Positions 22,447 to 30,862 of a stretch of DNA of 64,000 nt are shown here, piece by piece. The DNA lies in the NCBI GenBank assembly GCA_964351865.1, contig CAYGPJ010000004.1, forward strand, positions 67,376-131,375, in the 5' to 3' direction. This DNA comes from JBCDJI01 sp964351865 (GTDB lineage Bacteria; Verrucomicrobiota; Verrucomicrobiia; Methylacidiphilales; JBCBYL01). Below the pieces are notes generated by a model. It was given only the letters and a program-made list of their open reading frames with translations, was not told the origin of the DNA and made no database searches. The position numbers and the translations under genes are program-made. Within the stretch, counting starts at the first letter, position 1, and each line of letters begins with the position of its first letter.

Positions 22447-23703
22447 TTAGTAAGGCAACGGATATGCCGAGGTAAAGGCGTAGACCTCATCCCGGATGGC
22501 AGCCAGCGCAGCCACATCTTCACGCTTTTCGATCCCTTGATGAATCCAGTCTGCAATGCGTCCCATCTCGGCTTCCTGCATCCCACGAGTGGTGGCTGCC
22601 GGTGAACCCAGTCGAATTCCCCCCGCTTTAAAAGGTGACTGCTTGTCGAAAGGAACCGCATTCTTGTTCACCGTGATTCCCGCATGATCCAAAGCAATCT
22701 GCGTGTCCTTACCGGTCACTCCTTTAGGCTGCAGATCCACCAGCATCACGTGGTTTTCGGTATCGCCGGAGATAATGTCATAGCCGTTGCGCTTCATGCC
22801 TTCGCACAGAGCTTTGGCATTCTTACGCACCTGAGCCTGATAAGACATAAACTCCGGTTGCAGCGCTTCCAGAAAACATACTGCTTTAGCCGCAATGACA
22901 TGCATCAGCGGTCCGCCCTGACAGCCTGGGAACACCAACGAATCAACGCCCTTGGCATACTCCTCTTTACATAAAATCAATCCGCTTCGGGGTCCCCGCA
23001 GGGTCTTGTGTGTCGTCGTCGTGACAAAGTCTGCATACGGCACCGGCGATGGATGCTCACCGGCCGCGACCAACCCGGCAATGTGGGCAATGTCTGCAAA
23101 CAAATAAGCTCCGACGGATTTAGCAATCGCTCCCATTCGTTCAAAATCAATAATCCGCGAATAAGCCGAAGCTCCCACCGTGATCATCTTCGGCTTAAAC
23201 TCTGCTGCCGAAGCCGCCAGCTTGTCGTAATCGATCATGCCGGAGTCCTCTTCCACTCCGTAGTGCTTCACCTCATAGAGCTGACCGGAAAAATTCATCG
23301 GGTGCCCATGGGTCAGGTGGCCGCCGTGTGATAGATCCATGGTGAGGATCTTGTCCCCGGGCTTGAGCACCGAAAAATAAACCGCCATGTTAGCGCTGGA
23401 ACCGGAGTGCGGCTGCACATTAGCGTGATCCGCACCGAAAAGCTGCTTGGCGCGGTCGATCGCCAGCGTTTCGACTTCGTCCACAAACTCACAGCCTCCA
23501 TACCAGCGTTTACCGGGATAACCTTCCGCATATTTATTGGTCAAGCAAGAACCCTGAGCCTCCATGACGGCGCGACTGGTAAAATTCTCGGAGGCAATCA
23601 GTTCGATGTTCTGCCCCTGGCGCTGCTGCTCCTGTTGAATCAGGCTGGCAATGACGGAATCAGTTTCCTGGAGTGATGGTGCGGTATGTTCGGCAACTGG
23701 CAT
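22447..23703 (-). CDS. glyA: Serine hydroxymethyltransferase
   Basis: Interconverts serine and glycine with tetrahydrofolate in the cytoplasm, supplying one-carbon units. The protein is 418 residues from ATG 23703, the usual size; a TTG at 23742 would add 13 non-conserved residues. Conserved sites include IELIASEN (33-40), NKYAEGYPGKRWYGG (56-70), DIAHIAGLVAAGEHPSP (204-220) and the Schiff-base Lys233 in TTTTHKTLRGPR. Divergently transcribed from the OsmC-family gene. A housekeeping gene with no anomaly. Confidence 0.96.
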   Translation of the reverse strand: MPVAEHTAPSLQETDSVIASLIQQEQQRQGQNIELIASENFTSRAVMEAQGSCLTNKYAEGYPGKRWYGGCEFVDEVETLAIDRAKQLFGADHANVQPHSGSSANMAVYFSVLKPGDKILTMDLSHGGHLTHGHPMNFSGQLYEVKHYGVEEDSGMIDYDKLAASAAEFKPKMITVGASAYSRIIDFERMGAIAKSVGAYLFADIAHIAGLVAAGEHPSPVPYADFVTTTTHKTLRGPRSGLILCKEEYAKGVDSLVFPGCQGGPLMHVIAAKAVCFLEALQPEFMSYQAQVRKNAKALCEGMKRNGYDIISGDTENHVMLVDLQPKGVTGKDTQIALDHAGITVNKNAVPFDKQSPFKAGGIRLGSPAATTRGMQEAEMGRIADWIHQGIEKREDVAALAAIRDEVYAFTSAYPLPY

Positions 23704-23821
23704 CCGGAAAATGTAACCGCCGTTTCCAACATTTCCACCCAAAAACCAGTTCTGTCGACTTTTTCTCAGTCTTCAGCCTTGCTCCTTGAATCGTTACCAC
23801 TGAAACCGCTATGCTAGCCCC

Positions 23822-24280
23822 ATGGCAGATCATCAATATTCTATCAACCTCACCTGGACCGGCAACCAAGGCACCGGCACCTCCGGCCTGCGAGACTTCA
23901 CTCGCGACAGTGAATGCAACTCTGAGAACCATCCCTCCATCCCGCTTTCCACCGACCCCGGTTTTCTCGGCGATGGCAGCCGCTATAATCCGGAAGAGTT
24001 GTTGGCCGCCGCCTTGAGCAACTGCCACATGCTTTCGTTCCTGTTCCTCTGTACTCAGGCCAAAATCGTAGTCACCGGCTACGAAGATGCCGCCACCATC
24101 ATCCGTACCGCCGATCCGGGCCAACTCGGCTCCCTGACTTCCGCTCAACTCAAGCCAAAGGTCACGCTGGCAGACGAATCCAACCGCGATGCTGCAGATG
24201 CGCTGCACGCAAAGGCCCATCAAATGTGCCTGATTGCGCAGACGTTAAAGATTCCGGTGCAGATCGATCCGCAAAGCTAG
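23822..24280 (+). CDS. OsmC-family peroxiredoxin-like protein
   Basis: A 152-residue cytoplasmic OsmC/Ohr-family protein that reduces organic hydroperoxides with a cysteine pair. The expected cysteines are Cys68 (NPEELLAAALSNCHM) and Cys136 (AHQMCLIAQ). It resembles the YhfA-like OsmC subgroup found in many Gram-negatives more than Ohr. It is followed 32 bases later by a transglycosylase gene on the same strand. The substrate is unknown. Confidence 0.88.
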   Translation: MADHQYSINLTWTGNQGTGTSGLRDFTRDSECNSENHPSIPLSTDPGFLGDGSRYNPEELLAAALSNCHMLSFLFLCTQAKIVVTGYEDAATIIRTADPGQLGSLTSAQLKPKVTLADESNRDAADALHAKAHQMCLIAQTLKIPVQIDPQS

Positions 24281-24312
24281 GACGTCATCGGGCTGTCCTA
24301 CGCTCACACTTG

Positions 24313-25041
24313 ATGTCACGAAAGCCTCCATCGCCTAATCGATCAAAAACCCGTCGGTTCCGGATCATCTGCTGTCTGGTGGTTGTATCAACGCTGCTGG
24401 CACTGATCCCGCCAGCACAAGTGCTCTATGTGCGGGGAAACAATCCCACCTCAACCACCGTGATGTGGCAACGCTCGCTGCAACATTCCGACTGGCCACA
24501 GGAACAGCAATGGCGTCCGCTGGCTGATATGCCGCGCGACCTGATCTGGTTTACCCTGCTCTCTGAAGACGGACGTTTTTTCGATCATGACGGGATCGAC
24601 TGGAAAGAAATGGATCAGGCCATCAAAGCCTCTCAGGCCGCAGGAAGCTCTCCCCGCGGGGCTTCCACCATCAGTATGCAGACAGCACGCTCACTCTTTC
24701 TATGGCAAGGACGTTCTTACCTGCGCAAGGTGCTGGAGATCTATTATACCTGCTGGATGGAACAACTGCTGAGCAAAGAACGTATTCTGGAACTCTATCT
24801 CAACGTGCTGGAAACGGGCCCCGGCGTTTACGGCATGGCTGCCGGTGCCCAGTATCAATTCGACCAACCGCTGGAAAAACTGAATCGCGCCCAGCTTGCT
24901 TTACTCGTCGCAATTCTACCCAACCCGATCGAACGCGCGGCGTATTATCCTTCCCGCTCGGTCACGTCCAAGCAAAAATGGATTCTGAAATACTCCACCC
25001 GCTGGCAGAAACCTGAAGCGCTGCAGCAGTTAGGATATTAA
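24313..25041 (+). CDS. mtgA: Monofunctional peptidoglycan transglycosylase (GT51)
   Basis: Polymerises lipid II into glycan strands on the periplasmic side of the inner membrane. From ATG 24313 it is 242 residues with an anchor helix at about 17-35. GT51 motif I is SEDGRFFDHDGIDW with catalytic Glu85, motif II is GASTISMQTARSLFL (116-130), motif III KERILELYLNVLETGPGVYG with the second glutamate, and there is no penicillin-binding domain. An upstream in-frame start at 24226 lies inside the OsmC gene and is unlikely. The length matches MtgA. Confidence 0.92.
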   Translation: MSRKPPSPNRSKTRRFRIICCLVVVSTLLALIPPAQVLYVRGNNPTSTTVMWQRSLQHSDWPQEQQWRPLADMPRDLIWFTLLSEDGRFFDHDGIDWKEMDQAIKASQAAGSSPRGASTISMQTARSLFLWQGRSYLRKVLEIYYTCWMEQLLSKERILELYLNVLETGPGVYGMAAGAQYQFDQPLEKLNRAQLALLVAILPNPIERAAYYPSRSVTSKQKWILKYSTRWQKPEALQQLGY

Positions 25042-25101
25042 CCGGCTCAGCTCATCATTAGCCACGAAAGCGCTATTCGAAGCGCTGAACCTGGTAGTCT
25101 G

Positions 25102-25590
25102 TGTCACGAGATATGGCGGGAGCTGTAGGCCGAGAAAACCCAGCGCGATAGCGCTGAGAATACCAATGATTTCTAACTCGTTTAGTTTAGGCGTAGCCTA
25201 AAGCTTGTATCTCGGCATCCTTCAAGACTGTCGTCCCGTTTGCTTACTGTATCGGGACGACCTACCATTTTCAAAACCCGTGACCTCTGTTGGCTCAAAC
25301 TACCAGAGCGTTGCACGTCTAAAGACGGGTAGGGCGGTTTGTCTCAAACCGCTTTGGGATACGATGCCAAATAAGATATAGAAACCGAAACGGGAACCTG
25401 CGCCTTGAGATCCCGCGTCCGCGCATACACATCAACATAAGAGGTATAAAACGATATTTAGAGGTCGTATTTCAACAGAGAGCTGAGGTAGTGCGCTTTG
25501 TCCTCAAAGCGCTGGGTGGTCACTACGGGAAAGCGGTTTGGGGACAAACCGCCCTACCTTTTCCATATTCCTTATGTTGATGTGTATGCG
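25102..25590. repeat. Repeat-rich intergenic region with several hairpins
   Basis: The gap 25042-25775 has no gene. It begins with a truncated copy of the two-hairpin repeat (25102-25135, ATATGGCGGGAGCTGTAGGC as at 46731). Hairpins GCGGTTTG/CAAACCGC (25334-25352 and again 25533-25552) and GCGCTTTG/CAAAGCGC (25493-25512) follow. The ends gcgcatacacatcaacataa (25421-25440) and its reverse complement at about 25571-25590 form an outer inverted repeat, so 25330-25590 looks like nested repeat insertions. Confidence 0.55.
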
Positions 25591-25775
25591 CGTCCGCGGG
25601 ACACTACTATACCCGTTAGCCTGTGCGCAATGCACTACTAGCAGCACTTTCATTTATGCCTACACCTGAGCCCATAAGCGATCCTCACCCCCTTGTTCCC
25701 GTTGCCAGCAACGCACCACCCAGAACTTATCAAAATCCTTAAATGAAAGCCGCCTGCTCGCGATTTAATCAAAGA

Positions 25776-26339
25776 TTATCCCTTCGGCAGGATGTCCATG
25801 AACAACGTCGCAAACCCGAGGAAGCTGAAGAACCCGACGATGTCGGTCACCGTGGTCAGCACGATCGAAGACGATTGCGCCGGATCTTGTTTGAGTGCCT
25901 TGAGCAGCACCGGTATAGCGGCTCCAGATAAACCCGCGACGGCCATGGAAATCACCATCGAAAGACAGATCACCCCGGTCAAGCCCCAAGACTTACTCCA
26001 GATCAGCACTCCGATGCCAGTCGTAAAAGCCACTGCGACACCATTCAGAAATCCCGCGATAAATTCCTTTCGCGCCACCTTGAACCATTGATCCACGCGA
26101 ATCTCGCGCAGGGTCAGCCCCCGAATCGTCACGGCCAGCGCTTGAGCTCCGGTATTACCCGACTGGCCGGCCACCACCGGCAGCAGCACCGCCAGTGCCG
26201 TCACCTGCGCAATGGTTCCTTCAAATAACCCTACGACCGATGCGGCCATAAATGCAGTCACCAGATTGACTTGTAGCCACGGCAGCCGCTTTCGCACCGA
26301 AAACCAAGGGCTCGACAGCGCCCGTTCCTCGGCACTCAC
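25776..26339 (-). CDS. MgtE-type magnesium channel, membrane domain only
   Basis: A 187-residue inner-membrane protein equal to the C-terminal pore of MgtE, with five predicted helices. The signature LPVVAGQSGNTGAQALAV (53-70) and Asp166 in TTVTDIVGFF, equivalent to the pore aspartate of Thermus MgtE, are present, as is Asp152 (QDPAQS). The N domain and CBS pair that gate MgtE are missing here and are encoded by the two genes just upstream. The first 20 residues (PWFSVRKRLPW) match the end of the plug helix. The start is GTG at 26339, overlapping the preceding stop as GTGA. Magnesium transport in complex with those proteins is inferred. Confidence 0.85.
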   Translation of the reverse strand: MSAEERALSSPWFSVRKRLPWLQVNLVTAFMAASVVGLFEGTIAQVTALAVLLPVVAGQSGNTGAQALAVTIRGLTLREIRVDQWFKVARKEFIAGFLNGVAVAFTTGIGVLIWSKSWGLTGVICLSMVISMAVAGLSGAAIPVLLKALKQDPAQSSSIVLTTVTDIVGFFSFLGFATLFMDILPKG

Positions 26340-27100
26340 CCGACCATCGTCTGCAGATCTTCCAAGGCCTCCTGCCGGGTGGCATCCATCAGTGAACTGT
26401 GTCGAATAATACCCAGCAGGCGTCCTTCGAAATCAACCACCGGCACACTGTATTGGCGGGTCTTCTCCAGTAACTGAACCACCTCTTCGCGCGGATCTAC
26501 GTCACGAATACTACCCTTCACCTGGGAACAAATGGCCTCCAAAGTATCATCGCCATCCGCCAGAGCCAGATCCTGCCAGCCGACACATCCGGTCAGGACA
26601 CCACCTCTATCCACCACATAAATATCCAGTAACCGTCGCTTTTTAAATTGCTGCAATCGCTCGACGGTTTCTGCCACTGTCGTCGTTTCCAGAAAAGTGA
26701 TAATTTGCGTCGCCATCAACGCTCCGGCAGTATCCGGCGGATATTCCAGCGCTTCCCGAATACGCAAACTGACGGCTTCCGGGAGTGGGTCGATCAGGTC
26801 AGCGCGTTTGCTTGGAGCGACACGAGAAACAGCTAATGCAAAGCGAGCCACATCCATTCGACTGGCTACGCTTTCCCGCATCGGGGCGTCCATGGACTTG
26901 ATCAGTTGGGCCGCATAATCCGGATGCAGATGATTTAATACGCCGGGGGCCAGTTCTGGAGGAAACTGCGCCAGCAGTTCCACCACGGCAGCCGGAGAAG
27001 TTCTCTCCACCTCCCGCGAGAACTCTTCAGGATAAAGTAGAAAAAAGCCTTCCGCCAGACGCAGGGTGGCATTCGATAATGAACTTTCCGTAATGCTCAT
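26336..27100 (-). CDS. MgtE N-domain and CBS-pair soluble protein (2)
   Basis: A 254-residue cytoplasmic protein with the two regulatory parts of MgtE: an alpha-helical N domain (about 1-115, including LLAQFPPELAPGVLNHLHPD) and a CBS pair (about 120-250, with YPPDTAGALMATQIITFLET opening it, as in MgtE, and LLDIYVVDRGGVLTGCV). It ends exactly where the membrane-domain gene begins, as if a normal mgtE had been split. The overlap with its upstream paralogue is TGATG. Likely the magnesium sensor of the channel; whether it binds the pore directly cannot be read. Confidence 0.82.
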   Translation of the reverse strand: MSITESSLSNATLRLAEGFFLLYPEEFSREVERTSPAAVVELLAQFPPELAPGVLNHLHPDYAAQLIKSMDAPMRESVASRMDVARFALAVSRVAPSKRADLIDPLPEAVSLRIREALEYPPDTAGALMATQIITFLETTTVAETVERLQQFKKRRLLDIYVVDRGGVLTGCVGWQDLALADGDDTLEAICSQVKGSIRDVDPREEVVQLLEKTRQYSVPVVDFEGRLLGIIRHSSLMDATRQEALEDLQTMVG

Positions 27101-27945
27101 CAGTTTTTCCTCCCCGCACCGGGCTCACGCCGCGAAAAGGTTTCCGCCGTCTGAATCACTCCATTCAAACCTAATTGATACAGCTCACCTAAAGCGTGCA
27201 CCGCCTCACGGACATTTTCTCGATTCGCATCTGCGCCCTCCGCATCATCCAGATAATACAGGCTCTCCCGCCGCAATGCCCCCAGATACAAACCGGATTC
27301 ATCTGCCACTGGCAACGAGCCATGGTGACGTAGCTCCTCATCCTCCAACATCCGCAACAGAGAGGTGGAGGGAGAGAGGATTCGGCTGACGGATTTCCTG
27401 ATCTGAATCAGCCTCTCCTCAGGTTCGGTACAGGCGAGTGATTTGACCGTTACCACTCCGCTGAGTTGCTGATCGCGATCCAATAAATAGACGTGATCGT
27501 TGACAGCATCCGGTTGCTCACGGATCGCGGCTAGCGCATCCGCTACCGAACGGTCATCCATAATGGACAGATAGGTAGGATCCACTAAAGCTCCGACCGT
27601 GCCTTCCGGATAAGACAACATGCGTTCCAGATCATTGGCAGTATTTCGCTTCAGCTCCGCTTGCAGGGCATCACGAATAGCCGGGGTGAGCCGTCGCACG
27701 ACTAATGCGGCCAGCACGCGCGGCATGGTCTCCACTGTGGCAGCGGCACGCGCAGGCGTCATCAATTCAATGATCCTGACCGTCAAGCGGGGATCCAGAT
27801 GCTGGCATAACCGGCCCGCTTGTCTGGCCGGTTGATCATTCAAAACCTCTGCCGCTTCGGCATCCGTCATTCTTTCCAGTAGCGTCGCGGTGTCAATCGG
27901 GTGACGTGCCACCAGTCCATGAAACATTTCAGATAAGTTTTTCAT
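27100..27945 (-). CDS. MgtE N-domain and CBS-pair soluble protein (1)
   Basis: A 281-residue paralogue of the next gene with the same plan: a helical N domain (1-125) and a CBS pair (about 130-245), with YPEGTVGALVDPTYLSIMDD at the junction corresponding to the MgtE YPxxTAGxLM motif. A C-terminal helical tail (about 246-281) is extra. Sequence identity with the second copy is low by eye, so the two are old paralogues. The ATG overlaps the mscS stop by 4 bases. It may form a heteromeric sensor ring with the other soluble protein. Confidence 0.78.
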   Translation of the reverse strand: MKNLSEMFHGLVARHPIDTATLLERMTDAEAAEVLNDQPARQAGRLCQHLDPRLTVRIIELMTPARAAATVETMPRVLAALVVRRLTPAIRDALQAELKRNTANDLERMLSYPEGTVGALVDPTYLSIMDDRSVADALAAIREQPDAVNDHVYLLDRDQQLSGVVTVKSLACTEPEERLIQIRKSVSRILSPSTSLLRMLEDEELRHHGSLPVADESGLYLGALRRESLYYLDDAEGADANRENVREAVHALGELYQLGLNGVIQTAETFSRREPGAGRKN

Positions 27946-28757
27946 TTCTGGCGGCTCCTGAGAATCAGCGTCATGTAGTCATCAAATACTTTCCCGGGCA
28001 GCATCACTTGCCCCTCCTCCGTATCCAGCACCACCATCGTCGCGGTAATTTCAGCCACCGTGCCGGTCACACCATCCACTTTAATCCGTTGACCGAGGTC
28101 GATGTGCTTACGGGCATAATAACACGCCAGAATATTCCGGATACTGGCATTCGCCCCCATCCCGAAGGCAATGGCGGTTCCAAACAAAAAAGCGGCTAAC
28201 GCAATGGCGGCCAAAGTAGTCAAAAAAGACACATCAATACCCAACTGACTTACCGCAATGATCGCCGCAACAGCTACAATCGTTACCTGTGCGGCTCGCC
28301 CCAGCACATCTCCATGCGGGACTCTGAGTCGGAAGGCCCACTTGATAATGATATCGCGCAGGAAGGATCCACACATGATCCCGCCAATGACGATCACCAC
28401 CGCAAACAGAATGTGTGGAATATAAACAATCAATTGCGTCAGCCAGGTTGAAAATAGCGGCAACCCCAGCGCCTCCGAGACGATCGCCAACGATAGAATG
28501 ACCAGCAACCAGTAAACTAACCGTGGAATGACGTCGATGAGCATGATCTCTTTATCATGGGAAACCATCCCTCGATAGTGGCGAACGCGCTTCTCCATAA
28601 AGCTCAGACCAGAGCGGAGCACGGCGCGGAAAATGTATTTGACCACTGTCGCCACCACCAGCCCGGCTAACAGAATCAGACCAGCAGGAATCAGCCGTGG
28701 CAGGTAAGCGGAAACCGTTTCCTGAAAGGGTTCAAAAAAATTGATAAAAAAATCCAT
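27942..28757 (-). CDS. mscS: Mechanosensitive channel of small conductance (MscS family)
   Basis: A 271-residue inner-membrane channel that opens under membrane tension. It has about four helices before the MscS core; the pore helix region ALAAFLFGTAIAFGMGANAS is rich in Ala and Gly as in MscS TM3, and the beta domain follows (IKVDGVTGTVAEITATMVVL). The C-terminal cytoplasmic vestibule is short. It is the first gene of a four-gene overlapping operon with a split MgtE, so it may act in ion or osmotic balance linked to magnesium; some MscS relatives conduct ions selectively. Confidence 0.85.
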   Translation of the reverse strand: MDFFINFFEPFQETVSAYLPRLIPAGLILLAGLVVATVVKYIFRAVLRSGLSFMEKRVRHYRGMVSHDKEIMLIDVIPRLVYWLLVILSLAIVSEALGLPLFSTWLTQLIVYIPHILFAVVIVIGGIMCGSFLRDIIIKWAFRLRVPHGDVLGRAAQVTIVAVAAIIAVSQLGIDVSFLTTLAAIALAAFLFGTAIAFGMGANASIRNILACYYARKHIDLGQRIKVDGVTGTVAEITATMVVLDTEEGQVMLPGKVFDDYMTLILRSRQK

Positions 28758-28936
28758 AAGATGTTAATGGCTGGGCAACGTTTCTTCCCCTGCCAAACAA
28801 GTATATGGTTTTACCCTAAGGGCTTCGATTGAAATAGCAATGCTGAGCCTGATAGACGTTTATTAAATCTTTTCATGGCCGATTACCTGAAATGATGCAA
28901 TGTGTGTGAACTAACTGACATGTCTCATAACTGCAA

Positions 28937-29968
28937 ATGAATACCGAATGGCTCAACTGGCTGGGCATTATAGCCTGCCTGTCGCAAAGCGCTATTTTCT
29001 CCGGGCTGAATATTGGACTCTTTTCCATCAGTAAGCTCCGACTGGAAGCTGAAGCCGACTCCGGATCCAAAGATGCCCTGAAGATCCTCGCCCTCCGCAA
29101 GCAATCTAATTTATTGCTGGCCACTATCCTGTGGGGCAATGTCGCCGCCAATTGCCTGCTCACGCTGCTCAGTGATTCCGTTATGGCCGGACTCAGTGCT
29201 TTCATGTTTTCCACGGTGGTGATCACCATCATGGGAGAAATCCTGCCTCAGGCCTATTTTTCCCGGCATGCCTTGCGCATCGGCTCACTGCTTTCGCCCG
29301 TGATCCGTTTCTACATGGTCGCGTTGTGGCCGATCGTCGGGCCCACTTCGTGGTTACTGGACAAGCTGGTGGGAGAAGAAAGCCTGACTTTTTTCAAAGA
29401 GAGAGATTTTCACTACATCCTGCAAAAACACACCGAAGATGAAACCAGTGATATCGGGGAACTGGAGGGAATCGGAGCGATGAATTTTCTCCATCTGGAT
29501 GATATTCCGGTTTGTAAGGAAGGGGAGATTATCGACCCGAATAGTATCATCACCCTCCCCACTGAGGATGGCACACTGGTTTTTCCAGAGAAAGCAGACT
29601 CACTGGATAATGCGTTCATTCAGACCATTAACGCCTGCGAGGAGCCTTGGGTGATTATCGTCGATGGCGACAACCAGCCACGATTGGTGCTGGATGCCGA
29701 CGGACTGATCCGCGACTTAAGCTCCGTTCGCAAACATACCTATCGATACTACTGTCACCGGCCTATTATTGTCACCGATCCGAACACCAGCCTGGAAGAA
29801 ATCATCGGACGCTTCCATGTCGATAAGACGCATGCGGAAGATGACGTGATTGACGATGACATCGTTTTATATTGGGGTGAGAATCAGAAGCGTATTATTA
29901 CCGGTGCTGACATCCTGGGACGATTGCTGCGCGGCATCGTCAACGAGCGCGTCAGTAAAAAGGGTTAA
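28937..29968 (+). CDS. CNNM/DUF21-domain membrane protein with CBS-like region
   Basis: A 343-residue inner-membrane protein of the CorB/CorC/cyclin M family, which is linked to magnesium and cobalt efflux. The DUF21 membrane domain covers about 1-145 (FSGLNIGLFSISKLRLEAEA, then GNVAANCLLTLLSD and GEILPQAYFSRHALRIGSLL). The C-terminal half has CBS-like sequences (PWVIIVDGDNQPRLVL). It is divergent from the MscS/MgtE operon, which also suggests magnesium homeostasis. The CBS part is diverged from the consensus. Confidence 0.82.
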   Translation: MNTEWLNWLGIIACLSQSAIFSGLNIGLFSISKLRLEAEADSGSKDALKILALRKQSNLLLATILWGNVAANCLLTLLSDSVMAGLSAFMFSTVVITIMGEILPQAYFSRHALRIGSLLSPVIRFYMVALWPIVGPTSWLLDKLVGEESLTFFKERDFHYILQKHTEDETSDIGELEGIGAMNFLHLDDIPVCKEGEIIDPNSIITLPTEDGTLVFPEKADSLDNAFIQTINACEEPWVIIVDGDNQPRLVLDADGLIRDLSSVRKHTYRYYCHRPIIVTDPNTSLEEIIGRFHVDKTHAEDDVIDDDIVLYWGENQKRIITGADILGRLLRGIVNERVSKKG

Positions 29969-30060
29969 TCCTTTGTGGGACGCAAATTGTTGCGCATTAC
30001 TTGAATTGCTCGAGCCTTCCTCTAAAAACAATAGTCGTGAGCCTACGACATTCTTTATCG

Positions 30061-30187
30061 ATTCACCAAAGCGCTGAACGATAGGGGACGGAGTAATATT
30101 TTCCTGCCACCCTGTTTCAAAGAGCCAATACCGCTTGCACTGAAAATATTACTCTGCGGCAGCTGCCGCATGGGCCACCTTCATCAG
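30061..30187. repeat. GGGGACGGAG element copy A (right end damaged)
   Basis: The left inverted end cgataggggacggagtaat (30079-30097) and a core of 50 bases match the element at 49551. The right end keeps only attactc (30148-30154) and is then replaced by the 16-bp palindrome TGCGGCAGCTGCCGCA (30155-30170). The flanks match those of the copy at 49551 in inverted order. Part of the gene-free stretch 29969-30282. Confidence 0.7.
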
Positions 30188-30216
30188 GGTTAGAACATCA
30201 TTCGAAAACGCTCTAA

Positions 30217-30262
30217 ATTCAAATAGATACCTATTCGCGTCTATTGGCGTTCATCAGCGGTA
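30217..30262. repeat. Short dispersed-type repeat
   Basis: The segment ATACCTATTCGCGTCTATTG then GCGTTCATCAGCGGT resembles the ATTCGCGTnnATTnGCGTTCATnnGCGG motif seen between genes of many environmental genomes. Only one copy is present in this window. No gene lies in the surrounding interval. Confidence 0.3.
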
Positions 30263-30282
30263 AAACCGCAGCCCGGTTAAGT

Positions 30283-30846
30283 TCAAGGAAACACCAGTTT
30301 CCGGTTCTTCCAGAAATAAGCCACCCCGGAATACGCGGTGATCGCCACGGTGATCCAAAGCAGCGGGTCAAAGACTAATGTTTCAAACCTCGCCGCCAGA
30401 TCCGGCATCAATTCAAGATCAACCATTGCCATCAGGATTAGTCCGACAATGACCGTCACCATTTGGGAAATCGTTTTGTGTTTTCCGATTTTCTCCGCGG
30501 CCATAATCACGCCCTTAGCGGCGGCTAACGTGCGCAGGCCGGTAATAAGAAACTCACGAGAAATAATGACAGCCACAATCCAGAGCGGTGACATTCCTTC
30601 GCGCACCAGCGCGATATAGGCTACCGAAACCAGAATCTTATCCGCCAATGGATCTAACAACTTTCCTAGATCGGTCACTAAATTCCATTTGCGCGCCAGA
30701 TACCCGTCGAGAAAATCAGTGATCGAAGCCAGTGAAAACACCACTAAAGCCGCCGTCCCACGCCAAGGTCCGGAAAATTCCAGAATCACTACCAGGACGG
30801 CACATAGAACCAGTCGTCCCAAGGTAAGTTGGTTGGGTAAATTCAT
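30283..30846 (-). CDS. pgsA: CDP-diacylglycerol--glycerol-3-phosphate 3-phosphatidyltransferase
   Basis: Makes phosphatidylglycerol phosphate in the inner membrane. The 187-residue protein has the CDP-alcohol phosphatidyltransferase motif DGX2ARX8GX3DX3D: Asp47, Gly48, Ala51, Arg52, Gly61, Asp65 and Asp69 all fit. Six hydrophobic helices are predicted. It follows the RodZ-like gene by 16 bases and FtsK before it, all on the minus strand, a common cell-envelope gene order. Confidence 0.93.
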   Translation of the reverse strand: MNLPNQLTLGRLVLCAVLVVILEFSGPWRGTAALVVFSLASITDFLDGYLARKWNLVTDLGKLLDPLADKILVSVAYIALVREGMSPLWIVAVIISREFLITGLRTLAAAKGVIMAAEKIGKHKTISQMVTVIVGLILMAMVDLELMPDLAARFETLVFDPLLWITVAITAYSGVAYFWKNRKLVFP

Positions 30847-30862
30847 CGTGGTTGGGTTGCGG

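Noticed and set aside
23660..24223. 187-codon minus-strand frame across the glyA-osmC gap
   Set aside because: It overlaps the 5' end of glyA and is antisense to OsmC, whose cysteines and length are convincing.
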